Of a DNA stretch of 64,000 nt, positions 1 to 7,609 are shown piece by piece. The notes under the pieces are model-generated. The model saw nothing but the letters and a program-made list of their open reading frames with translations, was not told the DNA's origin and did not search any database. The DNA is from Gemmatimonadota bacterium. Lineage in GTDB: Bacteria; Gemmatimonadota; Gemmatimonadetes; Gemmatimonadales; GWC2-71-9. Position 1 is the first letter of the stretch. Every line of letters starts with the position of its first letter. Position numbers and translations under genes: made by a program. The stretch covers positions 1-64,000 of the forward strand of contig QHUJ01000110.1 of the NCBI GenBank assembly GCA_003221895.1, in the 5' to 3' direction.

Positions 1-1
1 A

Positions 2-1714
2 TTTGAACGCGTCATCTCGCCGTTTCGCGTCACCGATTCCATGGGGCGGGCGTACGCTCTCCCGTTCCTCGGCGGTTTCGATCATCCGCGCCCCCAGCTG
101 CTGGACATCGACGGCGACGGCAGCCTCGATCTCTTTGTGCAGGAGAATTCTGGACAGCTCGAGCTGTTTCAGAAGAGCGCTACTGGCTGGACGCTGACCA
201 CTGATCGCTTCCAGAACATCGACATCGGCGAGTGGTATCGCTTCGTCGACCTGGACGGCGATGGGCGCTACGACCTGTTTGCCGAGTCGCCGCTCAGCGA
301 CATCCGCTACTATCGGAATGTTGGCACCCGCACGGCGCCGGCATTCGTCGTCGCCGCAGACACGCTGAAAGACGTACAGGGCACCGCCATCTACGCCGAT
401 CGCCAGAACATCGCGCAGTTCGCCGACATCGATTGCAATGGCAAGCTCGACATGCTGCTGGGCCGAGTCGATGGGACCATCACGCGCTACGAAATGGAAG
501 GGCTCGATTCGCTTCGCGCGCCGCGGTTTCGGCTCATCACCGAGCGGTTTGGAGACATTCAGATCATCGGCACGCGCGCGCCCTCACTGCATGGAGCGAA
601 CACGATGGCGGTGTTCGATATCGATCGAGACGGCGACCAGGACATTCTCTGGGGTGATTTCTTCGAGCCGGGGCTACTCTGGCTCCGGAATCAAGGCACG
701 TGCGCGCAGCCCGATTTCCACGGAGACCGCATCGCGTTCCCGCCGAACCAGCCGATAGAAACGAGTGGCTACAATGCGCCCGCCTTTGGCGACCTGAATG
801 GCGACGGCCGAGCTGACCTGGTGGTGGGTGTGTTGGGCGGCGCGTTTAATCCGGTGAAGACCAGCGCGGCAAATCTCTATGAGATCGATCAGACGGCGCC
901 GAATGTTTGGACCGTCGTCACGCCACACCTGCTCGATGGCATCGATCTGGGCACCGAGTCGATTCCGGCATTCGCCGACATCGACGGCGATGGCGATCTC
1001 GACCTCGTCGTGGGCACCAAGATCGAGCCCGACAACCCGCGCACCGGCGGTCTCCACTGGTTCGAGAATGTGGGCTCACGCACCCTGCCGAATTTCCAAT
1101 TGCGCGGGCACCTCACCGTTCTCCCTGTCTTTCACGATGCACCGGCGCTCGGCGATCTCGACGGTGATGGGCTGCCGGACCTCGTGGTGGGACAGTTCCA
1201 GGACGCCGTCGCATGGTATCACAACAGTGGCACCAGCGGCGCGGGACGGTTTGTGCTCGTTGACTCCGCGGTCGTCCGCTTGCCGCGCGGCAGTAACGGC
1301 GTGCCCGAGTTGTATGACATCGACGGCGACGGCGATCTCGATCTGTTTCTGGGCGATGCGTCCGGGCGGATCGCCTTCTTCCGAAACGACGGGAACACCC
1401 GGGCCCCGCATTTCACGCTCGTGAGCGACGACTATCTCGGGGTGCGTGCCGGCCACCGCGCCGTGCCGCGTTTTGTCGATCTGAACGGCGATAGCGTCGC
1501 CGAACTCGTGATCGGCACGGAGCAGGGTGGGGCACCGCCGGTGTTTCGCCGGCTCGTGCGCGACTCCAGTCTCGCGGTCGACCTGCCGTCCTATGCGGCG
1601 CCGGGGTTTGCCGATCTGTTCGGAACCGGAGTGAAAGATTTGTTCGTGGGGAATGAGGGCGGCGGAATCCTGTACTTTCGCAGCCGCGCGCAGCAGATTG
1701 TTCCATCCAAGTAG
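2..1714 (+). CDS. FG-GAP/VCBS repeat protein, 5' end outside window
   Basis: The frame is open to the first base, so the ATG at 41 is probably internal and the true start lies upstream. The protein is a string of about ten acidic repeats of the DIDGDGxLDL type, for example DIDGDGSLDL, DLDGDGRYDL, DLNGDGRADL and DLDGDGLPDL, spaced about 50-60 residues apart. Each looks like a calcium-binding loop of an integrin-alpha-like beta-propeller blade. No catalytic domain is visible. Proteins of this family are normally exported and act in adhesion or surface scaffolding; no signal peptide can be checked because the N-terminus is missing. Family assignment is firm, function is not. Confidence 0.85.
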   Translation, partial: FERVISPFRVTDSMGRAYALPFLGGFDHPRPQLLDIDGDGSLDLFVQENSGQLELFQKSATGWTLTTDRFQNIDIGEWYRFVDLDGDGRYDLFAESPLSDIRYYRNVGTRTAPAFVVAADTLKDVQGTAIYADRQNIAQFADIDCNGKLDMLLGRVDGTITRYEMEGLDSLRAPRFRLITERFGDIQIIGTRAPSLHGANTMAVFDIDRDGDQDILWGDFFEPGLLWLRNQGTCAQPDFHGDRIAFPPNQPIETSGYNAPAFGDLNGDGRADLVVGVLGGAFNPVKTSAANLYEIDQTAPNVWTVVTPHLLDGIDLGTESIPAFADIDGDGDLDLVVGTKIEPDNPRTGGLHWFENVGSRTLPNFQLRGHLTVLPVFHDAPALGDLDGDGLPDLVVGQFQDAVAWYHNSGTSGAGRFVLVDSAVVRLPRGSNGVPELYDIDGDGDLDLFLGDASGRIAFFRNDGNTRAPHFTLVSDDYLGVRAGHRAVPRFVDLNGDSVAELVIGTEQGGAPPVFRRLVRDSSLAVDLPSYAAPGFADLFGTGVKDLFVGNEGGGILYFRSRAQQIVPSK

Positions 1715-1788
1715 TCAGTCCGTCGACTTCGTGAACCTTTTCCTCGAGCCGCCCGTAAGGTGGTCATCCCTTTTCCCGAGCACACTGG

Positions 1789-1986
1789 ATGTTCAGGCCT
1801 ATTCTGACACTCGCCGCGGTCGGTTTCGTCGGCATCGCTCTTTGGAAGATTGCCTCCGCGCTACTCCTGCCGCTCGTGTTTCTCGTCTTCAAGATCGCCC
1901 TCATCGTAGGCGTGGTGATGGCGGTGTTCTGGTGGTTTAAGAATAAGAAGGACCGCAAAGAGGATACTCCCCCGGTGTCCGAGTAA
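1789..1986 (+). CDS. small hydrophobic membrane protein
   Basis: A 65-residue protein, almost entirely hydrophobic for its first 50 residues (two closely spaced membrane segments around residues 4-22 and 25-48), ending in a charged tail KNKKDRKEDTPPVSE that should be cytoplasmic. It is not recognised as a named family. It stands alone between the FG-GAP gene and a hairpin pair, which supports a real short transcription unit. There is no clear Shine-Dalgarno. Real small membrane proteins and spurious ORFs can look alike, but the well-formed charged tail argues for a gene. Confidence 0.6.
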   Translation: MFRPILTLAAVGFVGIALWKIASALLLPLVFLVFKIALIVGVVMAVFWWFKNKKDRKEDTPPVSE

Positions 1987-1990
1987 ACAC

Positions 1991-2012
1991 ACACCCCCCT
2001 CGCGGGGGGTGT
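1991..2012 (+). repeat. perfect 9-bp GC hairpin after small membrane gene
   Basis: ACACCCCCC and GGGGGGTGT pair perfectly around the loop TCGC, five bases after the stop codon. There is no T-run behind it, so on its own it would be an mRNA 3' stabiliser or a weak terminator. Confidence 0.6.
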
Positions 2013-2028
2013 CTGGCCCGACACAATC

Positions 2029-2074
2029 GAGGCGCGCCGAGCAGGGAATTCGCCTGGCGCGCCTCATGCTTTTA
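2029..2074 (+). terminator. probable intrinsic terminator
   Basis: GAGGCGCGCC is exactly repeated inverted as GGCGCGCCTC, a 10-bp perfect stem with a 17-nt loop, followed by ATGCTTTTAC. The loop is long for a classical terminator and the T-run is short, so the call is moderate. It would separate the small membrane gene from the TPR gene. Confidence 0.5.
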
Positions 2075-2097
2075 CTCCCCTCAAAAAGGGGGGAGCC

Positions 2098-2562
2098 ATG
2101 TACTGGAAAGGACTGTTGATCGCCATCGCGTTCGACGTCGCCTGCATCATGGGGAACCCGTCATTGGTGACGGGGCCGGAACCCCCTGTACCCGTTCGTC
2201 ACGCGCCCTCTTGGGTGATGAACCAGGAACCGGGAGTGACCATGCAGACGTCGCCCGAAGACGCCGAGCTCGATGCCGCGGGGCGGTTGGAAGACTCGAT
2301 GATGGTGTACCTGCAAAGCAACGATCGCGACGCCGCCGCCATGGTGAGCCTGGCGCGCATGTACGTCGCGCACGGGTGGTACGATGCGGCGATTGGCCCG
2401 TTGGCGCGCGCGGCGCAGCTCGATCCCGAGCGCCGTAGTATCTGGTCGCTGCTCGATCGGGCTCTCAAGATGACCGGGAAGGCGAAGATCACGGACGCAG
2501 AGTTGACCAAGCAGGCGCAGCAGTTCGTCGAGTCGGTGAAGAATTGGGGCCACTCGTGTTAA
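2098..2562 (+). CDS. small exported TPR-like protein
   Basis: 154 residues. It starts with a hydrophobic stretch that could be a signal peptide or anchor, has a Pro-rich linker, and then helical repeat sequence: YVAHGWYDAAIGPLARAAQLDPERRSIW matches a TPR consensus (G8, Y11, A20, P32 pattern). The start is fixed by AAAAAGGGGGGAGCC just upstream. Only one to two repeats are visible, so it is probably a small scaffolding or interaction protein at the membrane. No partner is evident from the neighbours. Confidence 0.7.
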   Translation: MYWKGLLIAIAFDVACIMGNPSLVTGPEPPVPVRHAPSWVMNQEPGVTMQTSPEDAELDAAGRLEDSMMVYLQSNDRDAAAMVSLARMYVAHGWYDAAIGPLARAAQLDPERRSIWSLLDRALKMTGKAKITDAELTKQAQQFVESVKNWGHSC

Positions 2563-2636
2563 ACGGGAAACCTAGAACGGGAAACGGGAAACGTGGTTGC
2601 CGTCACGTTTCCCGTTTCTCACTTCCCGTTTTCCGG
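2562..2636. repeat. GGGAAAC heptamer repeat with inverted copies
   Basis: The spacer between two convergent genes is almost wholly made of GGGAAAC units and their inverse GTTTCCC. CGGGAAACGTG and CACGTTTCCCG form an 11-bp perfect stem. The same heptamer recurs four times in tandem, also with an inverted copy, inside ligD at 33.3 kb. Here it may serve as a bidirectional terminator. Confidence 0.75.
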
Positions 2637-2640
2637 TTTG

Positions 2641-3249
2641 TTATTGATCTACCCAGGTACTCCGCACGTCATAGGTCACATTGTACACCAGCTGATTGAC
2701 GAGACGCCCGTACGCGTCATTCGGGTCTTTGGCCGAGAACGATGGCATCCCGCCAACGAATGACAGGCCGCCCACGTTCTCAGTTTCCGCCGAGCTCCGC
2801 CGCCACATCACGCCACCCGTCCGCGTATTCACGAGCCACACCGACAGCTCGACCGTCACGGTCGCCTGCATGTAGGGCGAGAAACCCGACGTCAGCGCGG
2901 CGTGCGGTTTCACGTTCGAGATTTTGAGATGGCCGAAGAAAGCGACGGGGCAGCCGTCCGAGTCCGCGGCGCGCTTGAACACGCTGGCCGAGTCGGCCGC
3001 TGTGAATTCGCGCATCTCGATGCCGCTTTGCGCCGCGAGGACGTACTCCTCGAAGCGCTGGGTCGCGAACTCGTGGAGATTGCCCTTCGCGTTCTCCACC
3101 GAGAACACGAACAGACCGATGTTTCTATGCGGGACGAGATTCAGCGTCGGAGGCAGCAGCACGCGTTGGTGCACCGGCCGGTGCGAGCCGCCGCAACCGA
3201 AGATCATCAGGGTGATGATGAAGCAGCTGACGACACGCATGACGCGCAT
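2641..3249 (-). CDS. putative lipoprotein of unknown function
   Basis: 202 residues from the ATG at 3249, chosen over the longer ORF because GGAGG sits five bases upstream and because it gives a clean lipoprotein signal (SCFIITLMIFGCGG). The mature part has alternating strand-like segments (RNIGLFVFSVENA, QATVTVELSVWLVNTRTGGVMWRR). The phrase on tagging a parameter as part of the action (VNTRTGGVMWRRSSAET) recalls periplasmic lipoproteins of the GNA1162/CsgG-like kind that contribute to outer-membrane assembly, but I cannot assign a family. Predicted to be anchored in the periplasm. Confidence 0.6.
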   Translation of the reverse strand: MRVMRVVSCFIITLMIFGCGGSHRPVHQRVLLPPTLNLVPHRNIGLFVFSVENAKGNLHEFATQRFEEYVLAAQSGIEMREFTAADSASVFKRAADSDGCPVAFFGHLKISNVKPHAALTSGFSPYMQATVTVELSVWLVNTRTGGVMWRRSSAETENVGGLSFVGGMPSFSAKDPNDAYGRLVNQLVYNVTYDVRSTWVDQ

Positions 3250-3278
3250 ACGGTCCTCCGACCGGGGAACTCGGAGCA

Positions 3279-3292
3279 CAACATAATGAACG
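3279..3292 (-). promoter_or_regulatory. CGTTCATTATGTTG promoter-like motif
   Basis: Read on the minus strand this contains TATGTT, a possible -10 hexamer, 30 bases before the lipoprotein ATG. The same 14-mer occurs before the DUF1097 gene, and its 9-base core before the DUF5679 gene. Confidence 0.4.
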
Positions 3293-3349
3293 CCATTTTT
3301 GTGAGGGTGGCCTTGTGTCACACGCGCCAAGGCATTGAGAGATTTCTGG

Positions 3350-3793
3350 TTACGGCCTCTGGGGCGGCTCCCAGCGCTCGGTCGGTACGGTGCTAGGGAC
3401 AGGTTGGGCCCGGATATAGGAGACGACTCTCCAAATCGCGCCTGCCGACATGACGCCACCGTACGCCGGCATGCCGCGCGGGCGACCGTAGAAGATCGAC
3501 TGGAACAGCGATCCGTCTGAGCCGCCGTAGCGCCACCGTCCATCCACGAGGCTCGGCCCCACCCATCCCGTCGCGCCGGCGCCGTGGCAGCCGTCGCAAT
3601 TCATCCGGGTGAAGATCTGCGAGCCGTCTGCAATGGATGCGGAATCCTTGGCGAACGGATTGGTGAGGTCGTCCGCTGGTGGCGCGTTGCCGCCCGCCGA
3701 CACGTGCTCCGGGTACCGCACTGAGGGCGGCAACCCTTCGCCGCGGCTGCACGCCGCGATTACGACGAGGGCAACTACAGGCCGAAAATCCAG
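3350..3793 (-). CDS. class I c-type cytochrome lipoprotein
   Basis: 147 residues if started at CTG 3793. The ORF track starts at a TTG inside the protein, but the frame continues upstream through a clear lipoprotein signal (PVVVALVVIAACS) and GGGAGGG lies five bases before that CTG; no ATG, GTG or TTG is available in frame. The heme site is CDGCH and the likely distal Met is in RGMPAYGG. It overlaps the 3' end of the PQQ dehydrogenase by 19 bases, so the two are co-expressed. The natural role is electron acceptor for that dehydrogenase in the periplasm. The CTG start is an inference; a sequencing error is the alternative. Confidence 0.85.
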   Translation of the reverse strand: MDFRPVVALVVIAACSRGEGLPPSVRYPEHVSAGGNAPPADDLTNPFAKDSASIADGSQIFTRMNCDGCHGAGATGWVGPSLVDGRWRYGGSDGSLFQSIFYGRPRGMPAYGGVMSAGAIWRVVSYIRAQPVPSTVPTERWEPPQRP

Positions 3794-5514
3794 ACCGTCC
3801 CTCCCTGGCTCGTGTGGCGCGCGAGGTCGGGAGCGAAATCGGCGGGCGGGCGCACATCGGCGGGGTCGTCGGAGCGGACGTCGCCTGAGAGCAGGAACCA
3901 GTCGCCGCCGATGCCCGCATACACCGCGATGTACTGCTTGCCGTCGGCGCCTCGGAACGAGATCGGCGCGCCAACGACGCCCGAGCCGACTTTGAACTTC
4001 CAGAGCGGCTTACCGGTGCGCGCATCCGCAGCCTTGAACCAGCCGTCGAGCGTCCCGTAGAAGACCACGCCGCCCGCGGTCACGACACTGCCGCTCCAGA
4101 CCGGATACTTCTCCTTGATGCCCCAGACTTTGCGCCCGCGTGCCGCATCCCACGCGATGAACTCCCCCATGTTTCCGCCGGGACCGGCCATGTAGGGCGT
4201 GCTCGCGCCGATGTACGGCGTTCCGGGGATCCGCGTCACCTGCGACGCTTCGAAGTTCATGCAGAGGTTGTTCGTCGCGGTGTAAAACCAGCCTGTGCGT
4301 GGCGAATACGCCGCCGGCGACGCGGGACTCTTGCCGCCCTCGAGGCTCGGACAGATGCCCTTCACGTTGCCCTTGGAGACGCCGGTCGTCTTCGTGGTAT
4401 CGAGGATCGGCAGGCCGGTTGTCCGGTTGATCCCTTTCGCCCACGTGACATTGGCGAATGGCTCCGCGACCAGCACTTCGCCGGTCGCGCGATCGAGCGT
4501 GTACGCAAAGCCGTTCTTGTCGAAGTGCACGAGCACCTTGCGCATCCGCCCGCCGACCACGAAATCGGCGAGGATCATCTCGGCGTTGGCGTCGTAATCC
4601 CAGCTATCGTGCGGCGTGAACTGATAGGCCCACACGAGCGTGCCGTTCGCTGGGCGGCGCGCCAGCACGCTGTTCGTCCATTTGTTCTCGCCCGGCCGCT
4701 GCTCGGTGTTGTAGGGTCCGGGATTTCCCGTGCCGAAGTAGATGAGGTCGAGCTGCGGGTCGTAGGAGATCCAGCCCCACACGGGAGCGCCGCCGCGCTT
4801 CCACGCGTCGCCGCTCCAGGTCGAGACGCCGATGTTCGCAGCACCGCCAAATGCGCCTCGCCCGGACTGCGCGAGCATCAGCGAATCGGGGCCCATGTTG
4901 TGTGCGGTCCAGAGAATCTTGCCGGTGGCAAGATCGAGTCCCTTCACCCAGCCGTAGATCCCGAACTCGCCGCCCGACGGACCGACGATGACGCGGTTGC
5001 GGGCGACGAACGGGGCCATGGGTGTCGTCTCGCCCTCCCCGATATCGCCGATTTGCGTCTTCCAGATCTCACGTCCCGTCTGCGCATCGACCGCGACGGT
5101 GTGACCGTCGAGCAGGTTATAGATGATCTTGCCGTCGGCGTACACCGCGCCGCGATTGATCGCGTCGCAGCAGGCGACGCCGACGGCGGCGGGATTCACG
5201 TCGGGGCGATACTTCCACCTCAGCGGATAGCCTTGCTGCGTGAGATCGAAGGCGTAGAGGACATTTGGGAACGGGGTTACCACGTACATCGTGCTTCCGA
5301 CAACGAGCGGCTGCCCCTCATGCCCGCCGAGCACGCCGGTCGAGAAATTCCAGACGGGGCGCAGCTTGGCGGCGTTGGTTGGCGTGATCTGCGAGAGGCC
5401 GCTGTAACGGGTGGCGGCGTAATTCTTTGCCGGCATGGTCCACTGGCCGTCGTCCTGCGGCGATGTGCCTTGCAGGGCTGTGACAAAAAGCAGCGTGACG
5501 TAGGCCCGATGCAT
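3775..5514 (-). CDS. PQQ-dependent alcohol dehydrogenase, XoxF-like DYD motif
   Basis: 579 residues, an eight-bladed quinoprotein dehydrogenase of the periplasm that oxidises an alcohol or related substrate and passes electrons to cytochrome c. Visible signatures: N-terminal signal (YVTLLFVTALQG), the adjacent cysteine pair CC at about residues 115-116 that stacks on PQQ, the GENKW motif, and HDSWDYD where D306 is the catalytic base and D308 the extra acidic ligand typical of lanthanide-dependent enzymes (calcium enzymes have Ala there). The start ATG 5514 was preferred to TTG 5520. It overlaps the cytochrome gene downstream. No PQQ biosynthesis gene is in the window. Substrate is unknown. 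Confidence 0.9.
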   Translation of the reverse strand: MHRAYVTLLFVTALQGTSPQDDGQWTMPAKNYAATRYSGLSQITPTNAAKLRPVWNFSTGVLGGHEGQPLVVGSTMYVVTPFPNVLYAFDLTQQGYPLRWKYRPDVNPAAVGVACCDAINRGAVYADGKIIYNLLDGHTVAVDAQTGREIWKTQIGDIGEGETTPMAPFVARNRVIVGPSGGEFGIYGWVKGLDLATGKILWTAHNMGPDSLMLAQSGRGAFGGAANIGVSTWSGDAWKRGGAPVWGWISYDPQLDLIYFGTGNPGPYNTEQRPGENKWTNSVLARRPANGTLVWAYQFTPHDSWDYDANAEMILADFVVGGRMRKVLVHFDKNGFAYTLDRATGEVLVAEPFANVTWAKGINRTTGLPILDTTKTTGVSKGNVKGICPSLEGGKSPASPAAYSPRTGWFYTATNNLCMNFEASQVTRIPGTPYIGASTPYMAGPGGNMGEFIAWDAARGRKVWGIKEKYPVWSGSVVTAGGVVFYGTLDGWFKAADARTGKPLWKFKVGSGVVGAPISFRGADGKQYIAVYAGIGGDWFLLSGDVRSDDPADVRPPADFAPDLARHTSQGGTVWIFGL

Positions 5515-5646
5515 GGACAATAATGATAGCGTGACCCTATGAACCTCGCGCGGCGATCTGGGGCGACGACGCAGGACGTGTGAGCGCGTCTGGAGGACCC
5601 TGATTAGAGCGAACGCCGCGCATGGACGTGCGCGTCATGGCAGTAG

Positions 5647-5664
5647 TATGAGAAGTCTCTCATA
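5647..5664. promoter_or_regulatory. TATGAGA-N4-TCTCATA dyad
   Basis: A 7-bp perfect inverted repeat in the 241-base divergent region between the PQQ dehydrogenase and the beta-propeller lipoprotein. It could be an operator for either gene. Apart from this and the ribosome-site hairpin, I see nothing else definite in this intergenic stretch. Confidence 0.35.
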
Positions 5665-5707
5665 AGAAGCAACAGGCCCTCCGCTTTTCAGTTCCTCCAG
5701 GTTCATT

Positions 5708-5746
5708 CTCCCGAGCAGCAATCACTGTCATTCATTCTCTCGGGAG
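5708..5746 (+). promoter_or_regulatory. hairpin covering the ribosome binding site
   Basis: CTCCCGAG pairs perfectly with CTCGGGAG, and the right arm contains the GGGAGG Shine-Dalgarno of the following gene. The arms sit in a direct repeat of TTCATTCTC. The structure could hold back translation; whether it is regulated is unknown. Confidence 0.4.
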
Positions 5747-5755
5747 GTTCACGTC

Positions 5756-6898
5756 ATGACGAAGCAACTCACAACTCTGGCGCTCGCAGCCGTGCTCTTC
5801 GCGGCCTGCGAGCCGAACGGCGGAATTACGGAGCCGCAGGCGTCGATTCAGTCGGCGCTGGCGGGGCAGCAGAACCTGGACGGCGACAATGGTCCGGGCG
5901 CCGTGTACACACTCACCAACCAGGTCGCCGGCAATGCCGTGGCGGTATTCGCGCGCGCGGCCGATGGCACGCTCACGCCGGCCGGCACGTTCGCCACCAG
6001 TGGAGCGGGGACGGGCGCCGGTCTGGGCTCTCAGGGCGCCGTGACGTTGAGCAGCGATGGACGCCTCGTCTTCGCGGTCAACGCCGGCTCGAACGATGTG
6101 TCGGTATTTCGCGTCGGACCGCAGGGGCTTTCGCTGCTGAGTCGCACGCCGTCAGGCGGACTCCTTCCCATCAGCGTAACAGGATCTCGCGATCTCGTGT
6201 ACGTCTTGAATGCCGGAGGCGCGGGCAACATCACGGGATTCAGGATCGATAATGCGGGAACGCTGACGCCGGTTGCTGGTTCGACGAAGGCACTGTCGAG
6301 CGCGGCCGCCGGTCCGGCGGAAATCTCGTTCAGCGCCGATGGACGGCAGCTGATCGTCTCGGAGAAGAATACGAACCTGCTCGATGTCTACCCCGTCGAC
6401 GAGAATGGTGTGGCGGGTGAGCGGACGTCATTCGCCTCCGCCGGCGGTACGCCGTTCGGCTTCGCGGTCGGATCGCACAACCTGGTGTTCGTCTCCGAGG
6501 CCGCGGCTCCCGGCTCCGCGTCTTCGTACACGCTGAGGTCTGGCAGCCTGCAGCTCGTCAGCGGCGTCGTGCTGACGCACCGGGGCGCTCCCTGCTGGGC
6601 GGTCGTGACGAACGACGGGCGTTTCGGCTTCACCGGCAACGGCTCCGGATCGGTTTCGGGCTTCAGGGTCGCACCTGATGGCTCGATCCGGTTGCTCGAC
6701 AGCGACGCCGCGACGACCATCATCGCGGGGGGGGTGAACGACATCGCGTTGAGTGGAAACAGCCGGTATCTGTACGCGCTCGGCACCAGTAGCCAGCAGG
6801 CGATCTACGCATTTCGGATTCAGAACGATGGCAGCCTAAAGTCCTTGGGACCGGTCGGCGGCCTGCCCGCGGGGACCCGTGGACTCGCGGCTTTCTAA
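5756..6898 (+). CDS. lactonase-like beta-propeller lipoprotein
   Basis: 380 residues with a lipobox (LFAACE) and then repeated blades of the form LSSDGRLVFAVNAGSNDVSVFRV and GNSRYLYALGTSSQQAIYAFRI, typical of the YVTN/6-phosphogluconolactonase-like seven-bladed propeller family. The blades are well preserved but an enzymatic activity cannot be inferred; many such lipoproteins are binding proteins. It is followed after 21 bases by the DM13 gene, so they probably form one unit, and the upstream GGGAGG sits within a hairpin. Contains a run of eight G in codons for Ala-Gly-Gly. Confidence 0.8.
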   Translation: MTKQLTTLALAAVLFAACEPNGGITEPQASIQSALAGQQNLDGDNGPGAVYTLTNQVAGNAVAVFARAADGTLTPAGTFATSGAGTGAGLGSQGAVTLSSDGRLVFAVNAGSNDVSVFRVGPQGLSLLSRTPSGGLLPISVTGSRDLVYVLNAGGAGNITGFRIDNAGTLTPVAGSTKALSSAAAGPAEISFSADGRQLIVSEKNTNLLDVYPVDENGVAGERTSFASAGGTPFGFAVGSHNLVFVSEAAAPGSASSYTLRSGSLQLVSGVVLTHRGAPCWAVVTNDGRFGFTGNGSGSVSGFRVAPDGSIRLLDSDAATTIIAGGVNDIALSGNSRYLYALGTSSQQAIYAFRIQNDGSLKSLGPVGGLPAGTRGLAAF

Positions 6899-6919
6899 AT
6901 ACCTAAAGGAGATACGTGC

Positions 6920-7531
6920 ATGACGAAGCGCAGATCCATACTGGTGGGCCTGGCCATCGTGGCGGGTGGTCTGCTCTGGTACCTCTTCCGGCCAGACGCG
7001 CTCATCATCAGCAAGACGGTCAACGAGCCGTTCCCCGACAGCGCGCAGGCCATGTCGTCGATGGCAGCGTCGCCAGCGCTGGCGCACTCCTCGATGGCCA
7101 ATGGCTCAAGCATGATGCAAGACTCGGGGATGGCGCAGCACTCCGGCATGATGCACGACTCGGGGATGGCCCACGAGTCGGAACCGGCGAGGCTCGCGAC
7201 GGGCCAGTTCCATAGCAACGCGCACGAGACCAAAGGGGTGGCGACGATCTACCGCCTCAACGATGGCCGGCGCGCGCTGCGGTTGACGGCGTTCTCGACG
7301 TCGAACGGTCCAGATGTCCGCGTGTACTTGGTCGCGGCGAGCGACGTGCAGAAGGAAGACGCCGCAAAGCGGGCCGGCTTTGTCGATCTTGGGCCGTTGA
7401 AGGGCAATATCGGCGACCAGAACTATGACGTTCCTGCGGGGCTCGACCTGACGAAGTATCGGGCGGTGTCGATCTGGTGCCGGCGGTTTAGCGTGAACTT
7501 CGGAGCTGCTCCGCTTACCGAAGTGATGTAA
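6920..7531 (+). CDS. membrane-anchored DM13 domain protein with Met/His-rich linker
   Basis: 203 residues: an N-terminal membrane segment (ILVGLAIVAGGLLWYLF), a linker of about 45 residues rich in Met, His and Ser (SSMMQDSGMAQHSGMMHDSG), and a C-terminal DM13 domain (ATGQFHSNAHETKGVATIY through KYRAVSIWCRRFSVNFG) with its conserved single Cys. DM13 domains are predicted redox or cytochrome b561-associated electron-transfer modules. The linker resembles methionine-rich copper-binding segments. It is translated from AAAGGAGAT just upstream and ends at a strong terminator, so the two-gene unit with the propeller lipoprotein is closed. Confidence 0.85.
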   Translation: MTKRRSILVGLAIVAGGLLWYLFRPDALIISKTVNEPFPDSAQAMSSMAASPALAHSSMANGSSMMQDSGMAQHSGMMHDSGMAHESEPARLATGQFHSNAHETKGVATIYRLNDGRRALRLTAFSTSNGPDVRVYLVAASDVQKEDAAKRAGFVDLGPLKGNIGDQNYDVPAGLDLTKYRAVSIWCRRFSVNFGAAPLTEVM

Positions 7532-7545
7532 TCGATGAGATGCTG

Positions 7546-7580
7546 AAAAGGGGGCAGGGCCAATGGTCCTGCCCCTTTTG
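7546..7580 (+). terminator. strong intrinsic terminator
   Basis: AAAAGGGGGCAGGGCC pairs with GGTCCTGCCCCTTTT across the loop AAT with one bulge and one G-U pair, flanked by A- and T-runs. It works in both directions between the DM13 gene and the convergent kinase gene. Confidence 0.9.
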
Positions 7581-7609
7581 CCATTCTGGAGTAGCGTGCG
7601 GCAACGCCG

